This document shows, in pieces, positions 1-8,277 of a DNA stretch of 36,994 nt. The translations under genes were made by a program, and so were the position numbers. The stretch is from Planctomycetaceae bacterium (GTDB taxonomy: Bacteria > Planctomycetota > Planctomycetia > Planctomycetales > Planctomycetaceae). Position 1 is the first letter of the stretch. Each line of letters begins with the position of its first letter. The DNA lies in contig PBOU01000128.1 of NCBI GenBank assembly GCA_002724415.1, positions 1 through 36,994 of the forward strand, written 5' to 3'. Under the pieces are notes generated by a model that was not told the origin of the DNA, made no database searches, and saw only the letters and a list, made by a program, of their open reading frames with translations.

Positions 1-58
1 CGGCGGGTTGGGTCTCGGCGGGTTGGGTCTCGGCGGGTTGGGTCTCGGCGGGCAATTG
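1..58. repeat. 15-bp tandem repeat inside a coding region
   Basis: The unit cggcgggttgggtct is repeated three times, followed by a partial copy that diverges after cggcggg. It continues beyond the left edge. Read on the minus strand it encodes PAETQ pentapeptides, so it is a coding repeat in the exported protein rather than an intergenic minisatellite. Copy number may vary between strains by slippage (inference). Confidence 0.85.
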
Positions 59-142
59 GGCTTCGGCCGAACCGGGGCCGTGCCACAACAGCATGGCCAA
101 CAGCAACGGGAGTCCGACTTGTCGAGAACGTTGTTCGATCAT
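1..142 (-). CDS. Partial exported protein with PAETQ repeats (N-terminus only)
   Basis: The gene starts at an ATG at 142-140 that overlaps the stop of the upstream gene (ATGA) and runs off the left edge; 47 complete codons are visible. The product begins with basic residues, then a hydrophobic stretch (VGLPLLLAMLLW) and a likely cleavage region (GSAEA), which is a typical Sec signal peptide. Next come tandem copies of the pentapeptide PAETQ, encoded by a near-perfect 15-bp DNA repeat that reaches the window edge. It is the last visible gene of a minus-strand operon after a LolA-like, a VWA and a repeat-scaffold protein. In planctomycetes such clusters often continue into MotA/TolQ/ExbB proton-channel genes whose products carry a signal peptide and a low-complexity N-terminus. 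That identity is inference; no channel domain is visible here. Confidence 0.7.
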   Translation of the reverse strand, partial: MIEQRSRQVGLPLLLAMLLWHGPGSAEAQLPAETQPAETQPAETQPA

Positions 143-1242
143 GGAGAGTTGCGTTTCGTTCGCGGGGCATTGGGTTGGGGGATGGCCGATTCCCTGGCGG
201 CGGGCGTTCCGGCGAAGCGTTGGCGCAGATCCCGGTAGAGCGTTTCGGCCGCGTCCGTCTGGTTGTCACTCAACAGGGCGTCAGCGGCGACTTGCGTGGC
301 GTGAGCGGCCAGGAACCGGTCATCCTCGAAGACGAGGGATGTCCACATCAGGGCACTGGCTGCTGGCTCAAGTTGCTGGCGTCTGAATCGGGCCAGGCCG
401 ATCACGTACCACGGGCCACCTCGTAAGTCCATTGGGAGGGAGTGGATATGCCGGGTCCAGGTGTCCAGTTGGCGGGGAGTTGGCTTCTTGTTCTTGATGT
501 CGGCTCGCCAGCACTGTGCGACGGCGAGTTTCCTGACACGGGGATCGGTCGAAATTCGCAACCGGCGGAGTTGTGTTTCGGCTTCCTGGGAGTACGTCGT
601 GTCTCTGAGCAAGTGGCTGGCTGCCAGCAACTTGGCGACGTCCCCGGCCCGGCCTCGCCAGGCCCTGGCCTCGCTGGCCACGGCGGCATCGGCGGTTCCC
701 CGGATTCTCCAGTCCAGCGGCACCAGTGAAAAATGCCGAGACTTGGAGGTGCTCTCGGAGAGATTCAGAAAGTGCGAACCGGCCCGGCGGTAGTCGCCCG
801 AATGCAGGGAGCAGCGGACGAGTCCGGCGAGAAGTTCTCGGCGAACCCAGGCACGAGGTGCCTGGTTGAGGGCTTGTTGAAACGATCGCTCGGCGAGAGT
901 GATCTCGCCACGCTTGAGGTGTTTCAGTGCGGCCTGGTGGGGCGGGGTCCGGACGGTTTTGACCGAGACAATCCGCTCGACGGGAATTCGCCATGGGGCG
1001 GACCGTCCCCGAGCCTTGATCACCAGGACGAGTGCGTCGTATTCGGTGATCTCGCCCACGTGGGCGAGTTGTCCACGTCCATCGGGCTGGCGGACCACCA
1101 CGCGATCACGACCCTGCGCGGGCAATCGTCCCGTTCCGAGCGTGACGGCCATGAGGACGAGGGGCCACACGGTGACCCGGGTCCGGCGGTGTCGCGATCG
1201 TTCAGCGAAGGCGTGGGAGAGAAGAGAAGGTCTTGATGTCAC
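139..1242 (-). CDS. Exported protein of unknown function with TPR-like helical repeats
   Basis: This is a 367-residue product from a GTG start. An N-terminal basic segment (residues 17-22) precedes a hydrophobic stretch (WPLVLMAVTLGTG) ending in LPAQ, consistent with a signal peptide. Residues 45-95 look like a small beta domain (VVVRQPDGRGQL, RIPVERIVSV). Residues 100-350 are helical and Ala/Leu/Arg-rich in a TPR-like pattern, for example AERSFQQALNQAPRAW and AAETLYRDLRQRF. The start overlaps the VWA gene by 41 bases with no Shine-Dalgarno, so translation is probably coupled; an internal GTG at 1170 is an alternative. The stop overlaps the next start as ATGA. Similar proteins sit beside ExbB-type transport genes in planctomycetes, so a periplasmic scaffold role is plausible. 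No catalytic motif is seen. Confidence 0.75.
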   Translation of the reverse strand: MTSRPSLLSHAFAERSRHRRTRVTVWPLVLMAVTLGTGRLPAQGRDRVVVRQPDGRGQLAHVGEITEYDALVLVIKARGRSAPWRIPVERIVSVKTVRTPPHQAALKHLKRGEITLAERSFQQALNQAPRAWVRRELLAGLVRCSLHSGDYRRAGSHFLNLSESTSKSRHFSLVPLDWRIRGTADAAVASEARAWRGRAGDVAKLLAASHLLRDTTYSQEAETQLRRLRISTDPRVRKLAVAQCWRADIKNKKPTPRQLDTWTRHIHSLPMDLRGGPWYVIGLARFRRQQLEPAASALMWTSLVFEDDRFLAAHATQVAADALLSDNQTDAAETLYRDLRQRFAGTPAARESAIPQPNAPRTKRNSP

Positions 1243-2197
1243 GGTAGCGGTACCGTCCGCCGTTTTGGAGGGCGAGTTTCTTGACGTAGTGATTGGTGGT
1301 CAATTCGGCTCCGAGTCCGAATTTTATCGTGTGGATGCGTGTGCGGCCGCGATTGCGGCGGAGCAGTCGCTCCATGTCTCCGGGGTGAATTGCCGAATTC
1401 GCGTCGGCATCGGTCAGGAAGTAGATCACCTCGGGTTCGAATGACAGGGCCTTGGCCAGGGCGGGGTAGTGAAATGTTCCGCCATCGGGGGTCACGCGGG
1501 CAATTTGCTGCCGGGCCAGGGTCTTGTTGATGTCCGTGGCCCGGTGCAGGGTCTCACGACCACCCAGGGTCAGCAGTCGATGTTGCACATTGTAGAAAAT
1601 GACTTGGAACTGCTGGGTTTCATCGAGGTGTTGCAGGCTGGTCACCAGTTCGGCCTTTGCCACTTCCAACGCGTGTTCCTGGTCCATGCTTCCGGAACGG
1701 TCCAGCACATAGACGAAGCGGGTGCCCTGGTCGCGGATGCCCAGGAACTGGGTTTCTCCCTTCTTGAGTCCCGCCAGCGGTTGGATCCGTTTGACTGCAG
1801 TACCGGGCAGCAACTGAGACGGATTGGCCAGCGGCGAGGAGGGCGTCCGGGCCCCCGGACCCAGTATCTGTGGTGAAACCGCTTCGGGCAGATTCAGTAG
1901 TGCGTCGACTGTGGGACTCGTGCGGTCTTTGGCTTCGGCGGTCGCTGGATTCTCCTGGGGAGGGGTGGTTGAAGGAGTGGCGGTGTCTTTTTCGGCCTCG
2001 GCCGAGTTGGCTGTTTTCGATTTGACAACCAGTCCCACGTCCCGGAACTCACCGGCACCGTCCTCCCCGGCAGTTTCCTGGCAGCTCTGGAGTCCAATGG
2101 CGCAGGCGGACAGGAACAGCAGGTGAATCGCGATCGAAGCGATCCAACCGGGGAGGGCTTGACCCCGGACGACACCGGATCCCGGGACGTTGGTCAT
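1202..2197 (-). CDS. Membrane-anchored VWA-domain protein
   Basis: This 331-residue protein has an N-terminal membrane segment at about residues 17-36 (PGWIASIAIHLLFLSACAIG), a Pro/Thr/Ala-rich linker at 40-145, and a von Willebrand A domain from about 150 to the end. The MIDAS metal site is visible: DRSGS at 166-170, Thr241 in PDGGT and Asp263 in FLTDAD. VWA domains bind protein partners through a divalent ion, so this is probably a periplasmic interaction module. The N-terminal anchor followed by a disordered linker resembles the architecture of TonB/ExbD-type proteins. The start lies 11 bases after the LolA-like gene, with AGGA upstream. It appears to belong to the same operon as the genes at 139 and 1. 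Confidence 0.85.
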   Translation of the reverse strand: MTNVPGSGVVRGQALPGWIASIAIHLLFLSACAIGLQSCQETAGEDGAGEFRDVGLVVKSKTANSAEAEKDTATPSTTPPQENPATAEAKDRTSPTVDALLNLPEAVSPQILGPGARTPSSPLANPSQLLPGTAVKRIQPLAGLKKGETQFLGIRDQGTRFVYVLDRSGSMDQEHALEVAKAELVTSLQHLDETQQFQVIFYNVQHRLLTLGGRETLHRATDINKTLARQQIARVTPDGGTFHYPALAKALSFEPEVIYFLTDADANSAIHPGDMERLLRRNRGRTRIHTIKFGLGAELTTNHYVKKLALQNGGRYRYRDIKTFSSLPRLR

Positions 2198-2208
2198 GAG
2201 GGGCGTTC

Positions 2209-3207
2209 CTAGCGTGGCGATGGCGAGTTGCCGGTCCGTCCGGATTCTCCACTGGCCGCTGCTCCACCCGACTGAACCTGTTGCTTGATCTGCTGGATGA
2301 ACGCGTTGGTGACGTCCTGGACACGGACACTCGGGTCAGGCTTGAACACGAACGACGCATCCGTCAATGGGGCGTTGACCTGGACGTTGCGAAATTCGAG
2401 GCTCACCATCGGTCGCAAGACTTTTTGGCCCGTGGCCTTTTTCAGGTAAACGATGCGATGCGGAAAGTGGGTGGCCTTGTCGATGTATACCCTCACCCGG
2501 TCGGGCACATATTCTGGCAATCCAGCGTCATCGGCCTGGTCGTCATCGGTGAGCTTCTCAAGGAACGTGGCGTTCCAGGTGCCCTCGATGATGACAAAGG
2601 GGCGTTTCTGGAACGTCTGTTCACGCTGTCGGATGAAACTCATTGACTGGTCGAGCGATTCCAGCAGTGCGGCGAGGCCTCCCAGCCCGAGATCGGCTTC
2701 GAATTCACCAGGGCGTGGTCGTGGCCCCGAGGACATCCGTTTGAGTTCATTGAGGATGCGGGGCACATCCCTCTTGGTGGCCTGCACGGCGACGCCGATT
2801 TTTTGTTGCGTGTAGAGTGTGGTGCCATCACAGACCTGCACCAGTGCTCCCTTGGTGCGGCCGACCTCGAGATCGAACTCGAGCCGTAACTTGTTCCCTT
2901 GTCCCTGCATGTACTTGCCGGTGGCACGGAATTTTTTTCCACGCACCACCACGGTCTCGACAATTTCCGCCTGGAAGGGAATCAGTGTCTTGAGTTTCCC
3001 TCGGGCTTCGCGAAGCGCATCGGCTGGACGTTGCCGCCTGGTGGTCTTGGTGGCTGTCTTGTCGGCCTTTTTGGCCGGCTCGGTTTTTTTTGCGGCTGTT
3101 TTCTTGTCCTGCGCCAGCAGCCCGGCGGGGTCAGTCACCAGAGTGCCGGCGATCACCAGGGCCAACAGGACCAGTTGGGAGTGTCGGAAATTCAGGTGAT
3201 TGGGCAT
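2209..3207 (-). CDS. Exported LolA-like / DUF2092-type protein
   Basis: The product is 332 residues from the ATG at 3207, chosen because it places a signal peptide at the N-terminus (SQLVLLALVIAGTLV, cleavage near GLLAQ). The open frame extends 35 codons further upstream. A Lys/Thr/Ala-rich linker (about residues 30-60) precedes a body that looks like the LolA/LolB or DUF2092 fold, a curved beta sheet that cradles lipid: FQAEIVETVVVRGKKF, KLRLEFDLEVGRTKGALVQV, CDGTTLYTQQ and RVRVYIDKATHFPHRIVYL. A role in lipoprotein or lipid handling in the periplasm is inferred from the fold only. It is the first gene of the minus-strand operon and shares a 259-bp divergent intergenic region with the gene at 3467. 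Confidence 0.72.
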   Translation of the reverse strand: MPNHLNFRHSQLVLLALVIAGTLVTDPAGLLAQDKKTAAKKTEPAKKADKTATKTTRRQRPADALREARGKLKTLIPFQAEIVETVVVRGKKFRATGKYMQGQGNKLRLEFDLEVGRTKGALVQVCDGTTLYTQQKIGVAVQATKRDVPRILNELKRMSSGPRPRPGEFEADLGLGGLAALLESLDQSMSFIRQREQTFQKRPFVIIEGTWNATFLEKLTDDDQADDAGLPEYVPDRVRVYIDKATHFPHRIVYLKKATGQKVLRPMVSLEFRNVQVNAPLTDASFVFKPDPSVRVQDVTNAFIQQIKQQVQSGGAAASGESGRTGNSPSPR

Positions 3208-3258
3208 GCGAGTTGTCTCGTTGTGCCGATTAGAGAATCTGGGTGGCATCTTCATGTT

Positions 3259-3293
3259 GTCCGGAAAATACGGAAATTGCCAAAGATCCGGAC
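3259..3293. repeat. Inverted repeat in divergent intergenic region
   Basis: GTCCGGA at 3259-3265 is matched by its reverse complement TCCGGAC at 3287-3293, with a 21-base AT-richer spacer. It lies just upstream of the LolA-like gene in the region shared with the divergent gene at 3467. It could be an operator or a leader hairpin; no clear -35/-10 pair was found here. Confidence 0.35.
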
Positions 3294-3466
3294 CACAAAC
3301 GGTCGAAACCACAGGTGGAGTCTGGTCGTCAACAGCGATCGAGATTCTTGTGGGATGTTGGACCGAATGATTGAGGCGACCGGGTGACCAAATCGGTTCT
3401 GGACCATTCTAGGGACAACCTGTCGAACCCGTCGATGGGAATCGGGAGAGTCAAGAGGACTCTACA

Positions 3467-4642
3467 ATGAAATACTACTTCCTGGCACTGGGTACATTTC
3501 TGGTCGTTTGCGTGGGTTGCCACGTGGACGGTCGTAGTTTCGGCGACAGCGGTGATTTTCACGCTCCGCCGGCTCACGCATTGCAACGGCCCGGGCCGAT
3601 GGTCGATGGACCGGGGCCGGGCGTGCTGCCGATGATGCAACCGGGAGGGACAAACCGTTCGTTTTCCACCCGGCGGACTCAACTCCGTTTCATCCGCCCG
3701 GTGGGGATGAAGATTGGTTGGAAGGCTGGACCTGCGTACGCCGACAACCAGCGAGTGACTCCCACGACATACGACTTTGTCCAGGGAGCCACCTACCGGT
3801 TGAAGTTGACCGAGATAGCGGGCCGGGAGGGCATGACGCTCTATCCGACGATGCAGGTCTATCCGGCTCACGCCAACACGGATGCCTACCTGGCGCACAA
3901 CAGTGTCCCGCTGGAATTGACCGATGAGGACCTGGACCAGATTGAGAGCAACAACTTCGTGACCAAGGTGATCTATCTGCCGGATCCTCAGCACCAGGAA
4001 CTGGCGGTGGCGGGCGTCGAGATGTTGGTCTCCACGCGGCTGGATCCGGGTGTCGACCCGGTGTCCGAGGCCGATCGCCGCGGCACGATCATGGTGGTGT
4101 TGCGAGTCGGGAACATGGACCTGGAGACGGCCAACAGTGGTCCCGGTCCGGCCGGTGGTGCGGCGATGCTCGGACCCGGTGGGATCCAGCCGGTGGCCTT
4201 CCAGGCCGTCGTGGGACCTGATGGGGCCAAGGGACAATTCGTCGCTCCGACGCCGATTGCGATCATGGATCAGGGGATGCCCGGCATCCCCGGGCCAATG
4301 TTGATGGGCCGTCCGGGTGGTCCCGGTATGCCGGGGATCAACCCGGTCGCCGGTACCGGTGGCACTCCCCAGTGGGGGATGCCAATAACTCCAACGCCGA
4401 TCGGGCTGCCGGGGCCAGCTCACCTGCCCCTGGGTGGTCCGGCTGGCTTGCAGAGCTACACGGTCAAGAACAACACGCCTGTCGAGCGGCATGATCCGGT
4501 GAAGGATTTCCGGGTGGTGGTCAAACACGAGCCGGGCATTCGGATGCCCAAGCCCGTCTCGGAGGTGATTTACACCGAGAAACACCCGACCTTTGCACCG
4601 GGAACGCTGAGTCGGCCGGCGTGGTCGAATCCTGGGCAGTAG
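3467..4642 (+). CDS. Putative exported lipoprotein, tandem paralogue A
   Basis: This 391-residue product is preceded by AGAGGA at 3454-3459. The N-terminus is a short signal peptide ([18 protein letters not shown]) ending in a lipobox-like VCVGC, so it is probably a lipoprotein. Residues 60-225 form a conserved block: [51 protein letters not shown] and [18 protein letters not shown]. The same block recurs in the next gene. After residue 230 the protein is Gly/Pro/Met-rich and low in complexity (such as [20 protein letters not shown]), then ends in a short charged tail. I know no biochemical function. The pattern suggests a cell-surface or periplasmic structural protein restricted to planctomycetes (inference). 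Confidence 0.8.
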   Translation: MKYYFLALGTFLVVCVGCHVDGRSFGDSGDFHAPPAHALQRPGPMVDGPGPGVLPMMQPGGTNRSFSTRRTQLRFIRPVGMKIGWKAGPAYADNQRVTPTTYDFVQGATYRLKLTEIAGREGMTLYPTMQVYPAHANTDAYLAHNSVPLELTDEDLDQIESNNFVTKVIYLPDPQHQELAVAGVEMLVSTRLDPGVDPVSEADRRGTIMVVLRVGNMDLETANSGPGPAGGAAMLGPGGIQPVAFQAVVGPDGAKGQFVAPTPIAIMDQGMPGIPGPMLMGRPGGPGMPGINPVAGTGGTPQWGMPITPTPIGLPGPAHLPLGGPAGLQSYTVKNNTPVERHDPVKDFRVVVKHEPGIRMPKPVSEVIYTEKHPTFAPGTLSRPAWSNPGQ

Positions 4643-4710
4643 TGAGTGCCGCTGACGGGGGGAGCGACCAAGTGTGGAGTGACGGGTCGCTCTTCCAGGC
4701 GAGCGAGGCC

Positions 4711-5625
4711 ATGTCGCTCCCGGATATTCCATTTCGCACCCCAGCAGCTGTGATTTCACCTGCCATGTTCCAGGGTTCATTGCCGACAGTTGTGACGTTC
4801 CCGGCCATGGTGGCGGTGTTGTTGCTGTCATTGACATCGCCGGCATCTGCCCAGTCACGGTTGAGCCAGAACGTCTATCAGCCGCTCAACGCTCGGATGA
4901 CTCCGGGTCTGGTTGGACGCCTGTCGGCCCAGGCGGGCCGGTCCGGACCATCCCACGTGCCGTATTTCCAGCCGGTGGAGGTGCGACTGGCCAACACCGG
5001 GCCGAGTGGCGGTGGACGGGTGACGTGGTTTTCCGCCGGGCAGGGTTCCAATGGTGCGGTCACAGCCGCGGCGCCACACACAGTTGGCTTGTTGGTTGGA
5101 GCCACCTACCGGGTGCAGATCAGCGACATGCCCGCGTTTCCGGGCGTGAAGATCTACCCGACGATCGAGATGATCGATCGGCTCCATCCCCCCACCGAAC
5201 GTCGTTACGAATTCCCGGTCCCTGTCGAGTTGACCGGCGAGGACATCCGGCTGGCACTCAGCGGCCACCTGGTGACACGCGTCGTGTTTCTTGAGGAGCC
5301 TCGGCTCTCGGCCGGAAATGAACAGACCCGGCCGATGATGGTGCGGGACCTTGACCCTCGTGCAAACGCACTGGCCGAGGCCGACCGTTCCGGACGGCCG
5401 ATGGTGATCCTGAGACTGGGCAGCCGATCGGCTCCGTCGGGACAGGCGGACGACTTTTTCCACATGGGGCACCCCCGCCAACCGATAGAACTCTCCCGGT
5501 CGAATGGATCGACGGGGGTGTCACGTTTTCGCAGATCATCGCAGGCGCCGGGGCGTCTTGAGGGTTCGGTTCGTATTCGGTCGGCCGGGAGTCCGAGACT
5601 CCAGGTGGCGGGAGGCGATCGTTGA
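4711..5625 (+). CDS. Putative exported protein, tandem paralogue B
   Basis: The product is 304 residues from ATG 4711. The frame is open back to a GTG at 4621, and a third start, ATG 4765, is also possible. A hydrophobic stretch ending in SPASAQ (TFPAMVAVLLLSLTSPASAQ) reads as a signal peptide with an AxA-type cleavage site and no lipobox. The body repeats the block of the preceding gene in the same order: QPVEVRL, VGATYRVQISDM, IYPTIEMI, VPVELTGEDI, LVTRVVFLEEP and ALAEADRSGRPMVILRLG. The two genes are therefore tandem paralogues. This one lacks the Gly/Pro/Met-rich tail and ends in a Ser/Arg-rich segment. Its stop overlaps the next start (TTGA). Function unknown. Confidence 0.75.
   Translation: MSLPDIPFRTPAAVISPAMFQGSLPTVVTFPAMVAVLLLSLTSPASAQSRLSQNVYQPLNARMTPGLVGRLSAQAGRSGPSHVPYFQPVEVRLANTGPSGGGRVTWFSAGQGSNGAVTAAAPHTVGLLVGATYRVQISDMPAFPGVKIYPTIEMIDRLHPPTERRYEFPVPVELTGEDIRLALSGHLVTRVVFLEEPRLSAGNEQTRPMMVRDLDPRANALAEADRSGRPMVILRLGSRSAPSGQADDFFHMGHPRQPIELSRSNGSTGVSRFRRSSQAPGRLEGSVRIRSAGSPRLQVAGGDR
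5611..5615 (+). promoter_or_regulatory. Shine-Dalgarno GGAGG fixing a TTG start
   Basis: GGAGG lies six bases before TTG at 5622. This supports the TTG, which overlaps the previous TGA, as the start of the DUF11 lipoprotein rather than the ATG at 5643, which has no such site. Confidence 0.7.
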
Positions 5626-6878
5626 GTCAGCCCCAGAAAAAAATGATTCGAAACAGGTGGCTGCGTTGGGGGCGGGCCTGTGTGTTGTCCGGATTGTTTC
5701 CGGTGCTGATCTCGTCGGGATGCTCTGCGGTTCCGGTTGCTCGCCTGGATGCGGTGCCGTCGATCCAGCCGGTGGAACACGCCGCCGCGGCGACGGACTC
5801 AGGGCCAATCCGGTTGACCGGGGTGTCGGAGTCGAGGATTCAGCCGGTGGTACATCTCCCGGCGATGCCGCGCCTGAAACAGGTGGAGGCGGATGGTCCG
5901 GGAGGTCCGGACCCGTCGGTGGTGGAACAGTTCCCCGACGAATTCGTGATTGACGGTGGCGATCGTGGCGACCCAGTGCATTACCAGTCGTTTCTGCGTT
6001 ACGGGGTGGAAACCGAGGACACGATTGCCGAGTACACCGATGACGAGGGGGCCAACCACGTATTGCCGACCAATCGGGTGGCCGTCTACGCACCGAGATT
6101 TGCCACGGTGCGGACCGTCCAGTTGCCGGTCGAGGGGTTCGGTGTGGAAAGAATGGCGGCGGCTCATCGATTGTCTCGCGAGGTGCGATTGACCACCCGC
6201 GAGGGTTTGCGGCAGCACAACCAGCAAACCGGAGCGGTTGACGCCAGAGTGCGATCACGGGCCAGCGGGTTGCTGAGCGAGTCGACGACAGCAGGAGTGT
6301 CTCGACTGATGCGGTCTGGCGAACATGTCAAGCTGATCAACGTGTTCGGCGACACCGGTCGCGTGGTGGGTGGACGAATGGACCAGGCCGATGTGGCCCG
6401 GTTGGCCCGGTCGCTGGAGAATGCCGCGGCCTGGGCCGGAGACGAGGCGCCACGTGCCACCGCTTCGACGGCCACCGGACAATCGATCCAGTCGGTGCCG
6501 TGGGTGGGTTCCTACACCGGCGTCGAAGTCGAGCACAAGGAAATCGGCCAACTGAAGATCGTCAAGTTGGCCGACCGCAAGACGGCCCGATCCGACGACG
6601 TGATCACCTTCACGCTGCGGTTTGACAACGTGGGTGAACGCCCGCTGATGAAAGTCCGAATCGTCGACAATCTTTCGCCCCGCCTGGCTTATATCGACGA
6701 CAGCGCGACGCTGGGCTTTACCGACGAGGACGGGAAGACGCCTCCGGAGAAAGCTCGCGGTGGCCGGATCACTGTCGATGACAACGAGCAGGGCAGCCGC
6801 GTGCTGGTCTTCGAGTTGGACGAGCCGCTGCCCGGTGGCGTCGGAGGCGTGATCACCTTCAAGGCCCGGGTGCGCTAG
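5622..6878 (+). CDS. DUF11-domain lipoprotein
   Basis: This is a 418-residue protein with a TTG start supported by GGAGG and by the TTGA overlap with the previous stop. The N-terminus has basic residues, a hydrophobic stretch (VLSGLFPVLI) and SSGC with Cys34, so a lipoprotein signal is likely. The middle (40-300) contains no domain I recognise. Residues 318-418 match a DUF11 domain, an Ig-like beta-sandwich common in bacterial surface proteins: DDVITFTLRFDNVGERPL, VRIVDNLSPRLAYIDDSA and a closing GGVGGVITFKARVR. In planctomycetes and chlamydiae DUF11 domains occur in large cysteine-rich envelope proteins. It is the third gene of an exported trio with the two paralogues, so a joint cell-envelope role is plausible. 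Confidence 0.8.
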   Translation: MSQPQKKMIRNRWLRWGRACVLSGLFPVLISSGCSAVPVARLDAVPSIQPVEHAAAATDSGPIRLTGVSESRIQPVVHLPAMPRLKQVEADGPGGPDPSVVEQFPDEFVIDGGDRGDPVHYQSFLRYGVETEDTIAEYTDDEGANHVLPTNRVAVYAPRFATVRTVQLPVEGFGVERMAAAHRLSREVRLTTREGLRQHNQQTGAVDARVRSRASGLLSESTTAGVSRLMRSGEHVKLINVFGDTGRVVGGRMDQADVARLARSLENAAAWAGDEAPRATASTATGQSIQSVPWVGSYTGVEVEHKEIGQLKIVKLADRKTARSDDVITFTLRFDNVGERPLMKVRIVDNLSPRLAYIDDSATLGFTDEDGKTPPEKARGGRITVDDNEQGSRVLVFELDEPLPGGVGGVITFKARVR

Positions 6879-6928
6879 ATCCGACGGCGGGCTTGCCTTC
6901 CGCGGCAGATTACCCTGCAATCGGCGGC

Positions 6929-8053
6929 ATGTTCCAGGTTTGTGACGCCGCATCGACCGGACTGGACCCACGTCGCTGGGACCGGGTGCGTGAATTGGCC
7001 CAGGAGCTTTGCGAATCCGGAGCGGTTCCCTCGATCGGAATTTTCGTGGCGCGGGGCGAACGGACCACCGGCACGATGTTGTTCGGCCGGCAACACCTGG
7101 ATGACCCGCATCGGACCATCCGTGATGACGCCATTTTTCTGATCGCGTCGATCACCAAGCCGATCGTGGCGATGTCGGCGATGATCCTTGTCGAGAATGG
7201 TGAGGTGAGGCTGGACGATCGTGTGAACCGGTATCTGCCGGAGTTTGGCACGGGGGGCAAAAACGGTATCCGTGTTCGTCACCTGTTGACTCACACGTCG
7301 GGGTTGCCCGACATGCTGCCGCAGAACCGTGAGTTGCGTGAGGCGGGTGCGGGCCTGGAGGAGTTTGTGGCAGGCACCTGCGCGGTCGAGCCCGATTTCA
7401 AGCCCGGCCGTGGCGTGCAGTACCAGAGCATGGGATTTGCCATACTGGGCGAGTTGATCTCGAGAGTGACCGGGCAACGGTGTGCCGATTGGCTCCAGTC
7501 CCGGATGCTGGATCCACTGGAACTCGAGTCGACTCGACTGGGTGCTCCAGACGAGTGGTTTGAGGGGGACCGGCCGGTGGCGGACCGGATCGCGGAGATC
7601 CGGGCTCCGGCCGAGCAGGACGGGGTCGACTGGAACTGGAATCGACGCTACTGGCGGCAGTTGGGAGCGCCGTGGGGCGGGTTGTTGACCACGCCTCGCG
7701 AGTTGGCGGTGATCGGTCGCATGATGCTTGAGGGTGGCCGTGGAGTGATTTCACCGGCGTCGGTCGCCGCGGCGACGCGAAACCAGTTGGCCGCCATGAA
7801 GGACGTGCCGGAATCCGACCGTCGGTGCAAACCGTGGGGACTGGGGTGGCGGTTGAATTGGCCGGCGACAAGCGCGAATTTCGGCGACCTGCTTGGCCCG
7901 GCCACTTACGGTCACTGGGGGGCCACCGGGACCCTGATGTGGATTGATCCCGGGCGGGACACCGTGTGCGTGATCCTGACGACCGAGCCGCAGGAACCAC
8001 ACGGTCGTGAAATCGCGAGGCTGTCCAACGCGATTGCAGCGTCGTTGGTGTGA
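6929..8053 (+). CDS. Serine hydrolase of the beta-lactamase / AmpC-like family
   Basis: This 374-residue product belongs to the class C beta-lactamase/penicillin-binding serine hydrolase family. The catalytic SxxK is Ser74-Ile-Thr-Lys77 (IASITKPIVAM), the YxS/YxN equivalent is Tyr165-Gln-Ser167 (VQYQSMGF), and the third motif is His329-Trp-Gly (YGHWGATG). HLLTHTSGLPD at about 118-128 is a family hallmark. There is no signal peptide, so it is probably cytoplasmic and more likely an esterase or peptidase than a resistance enzyme; the substrate cannot be told. ATG 6929 was chosen over an upstream in-frame TTG at 6893. It follows the DUF11 lipoprotein gene by 50 bases and may be read through from it. 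Confidence 0.88.
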   Translation: MFQVCDAASTGLDPRRWDRVRELAQELCESGAVPSIGIFVARGERTTGTMLFGRQHLDDPHRTIRDDAIFLIASITKPIVAMSAMILVENGEVRLDDRVNRYLPEFGTGGKNGIRVRHLLTHTSGLPDMLPQNRELREAGAGLEEFVAGTCAVEPDFKPGRGVQYQSMGFAILGELISRVTGQRCADWLQSRMLDPLELESTRLGAPDEWFEGDRPVADRIAEIRAPAEQDGVDWNWNRRYWRQLGAPWGGLLTTPRELAVIGRMMLEGGRGVISPASVAAATRNQLAAMKDVPESDRRCKPWGLGWRLNWPATSANFGDLLGPATYGHWGATGTLMWIDPGRDTVCVILTTEPQEPHGREIARLSNAIAASLV

Positions 8054-8077
8054 GTTGCCTTGCAGGCAACGGCCTTC

Positions 8078-8105
8078 TTGAAGGCTCAGCCGCCGGTGCT
8101 ATACT
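8078..8105 (+). promoter_or_regulatory. Candidate sigma-70 type promoter for tRNA-Leu
   Basis: TTGAAG (8078-8083) and TATACT (8100-8105) are 16 bases apart. The -10 ends 22 bases before the tRNA 5' end, which suits a short leader. The elements match the vegetative consensus at four and five of six positions respectively. Confidence 0.6.
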
Positions 8106-8127
8106 GGCCATCGCCAATCGGTTTTCT

Positions 8128-8213
8128 GCGCAAGTGGCGGAATTGGCAGACGCGCCAGGTTGAGGGCCTGGTGGGCCTTACGGCCCGTGGAGGTTCGAGT
8201 CCTCTCTTGCGCA
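8128..8213 (+). tRNA. tRNA-Leu (anticodon GAG)
   Basis: This is an 86-base class II tRNA. The acceptor stem pairs GCGCAAG (8128-8134) with CTTGCGC (8206-8212), followed by discriminator A8213. The anticodon stem CCAGG/CCTGG (8155-8159 and 8167-8171) encloses the loop TTGAGGG with anticodon GAG at 8162-8164, which reads CUC and CUU codons. A long variable arm (GGGCC-TTAC-GGCCC) and a T-loop GTTCGAGTC are present. CCA is not encoded, so it must be added after transcription. The acceptor and D-arm resemble E. coli tRNA-Leu closely. Confidence 0.97.
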
Positions 8214-8235
8214 CTTTGATGGACCACGCGAATAG

Positions 8236-8268
8236 GACCCCCGGGCTGGCCAGAGCCGCACGGGGGTC
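8236..8268. terminator. Hairpin between tRNA-Leu and convergent sulfatase
   Basis: The stem GACCCCCG (8236-8243) pairs with CGGGGGTC (8261-8268), with an inner GGCT/AGCC extension. The plus-strand side is followed by ttgt, a weak U-tract. It lies between the tRNA and the convergent sulfatase gene, so it may terminate both. Confidence 0.6.
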
Positions 8269-8277
8269 TTGTCGTCA

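Noticed and set aside
3329-4858. Minus-strand open frame of 509 codons
   Set aside because: Antisense to the exported paralogue genes, rich in His/Arg and without a start site or family match.
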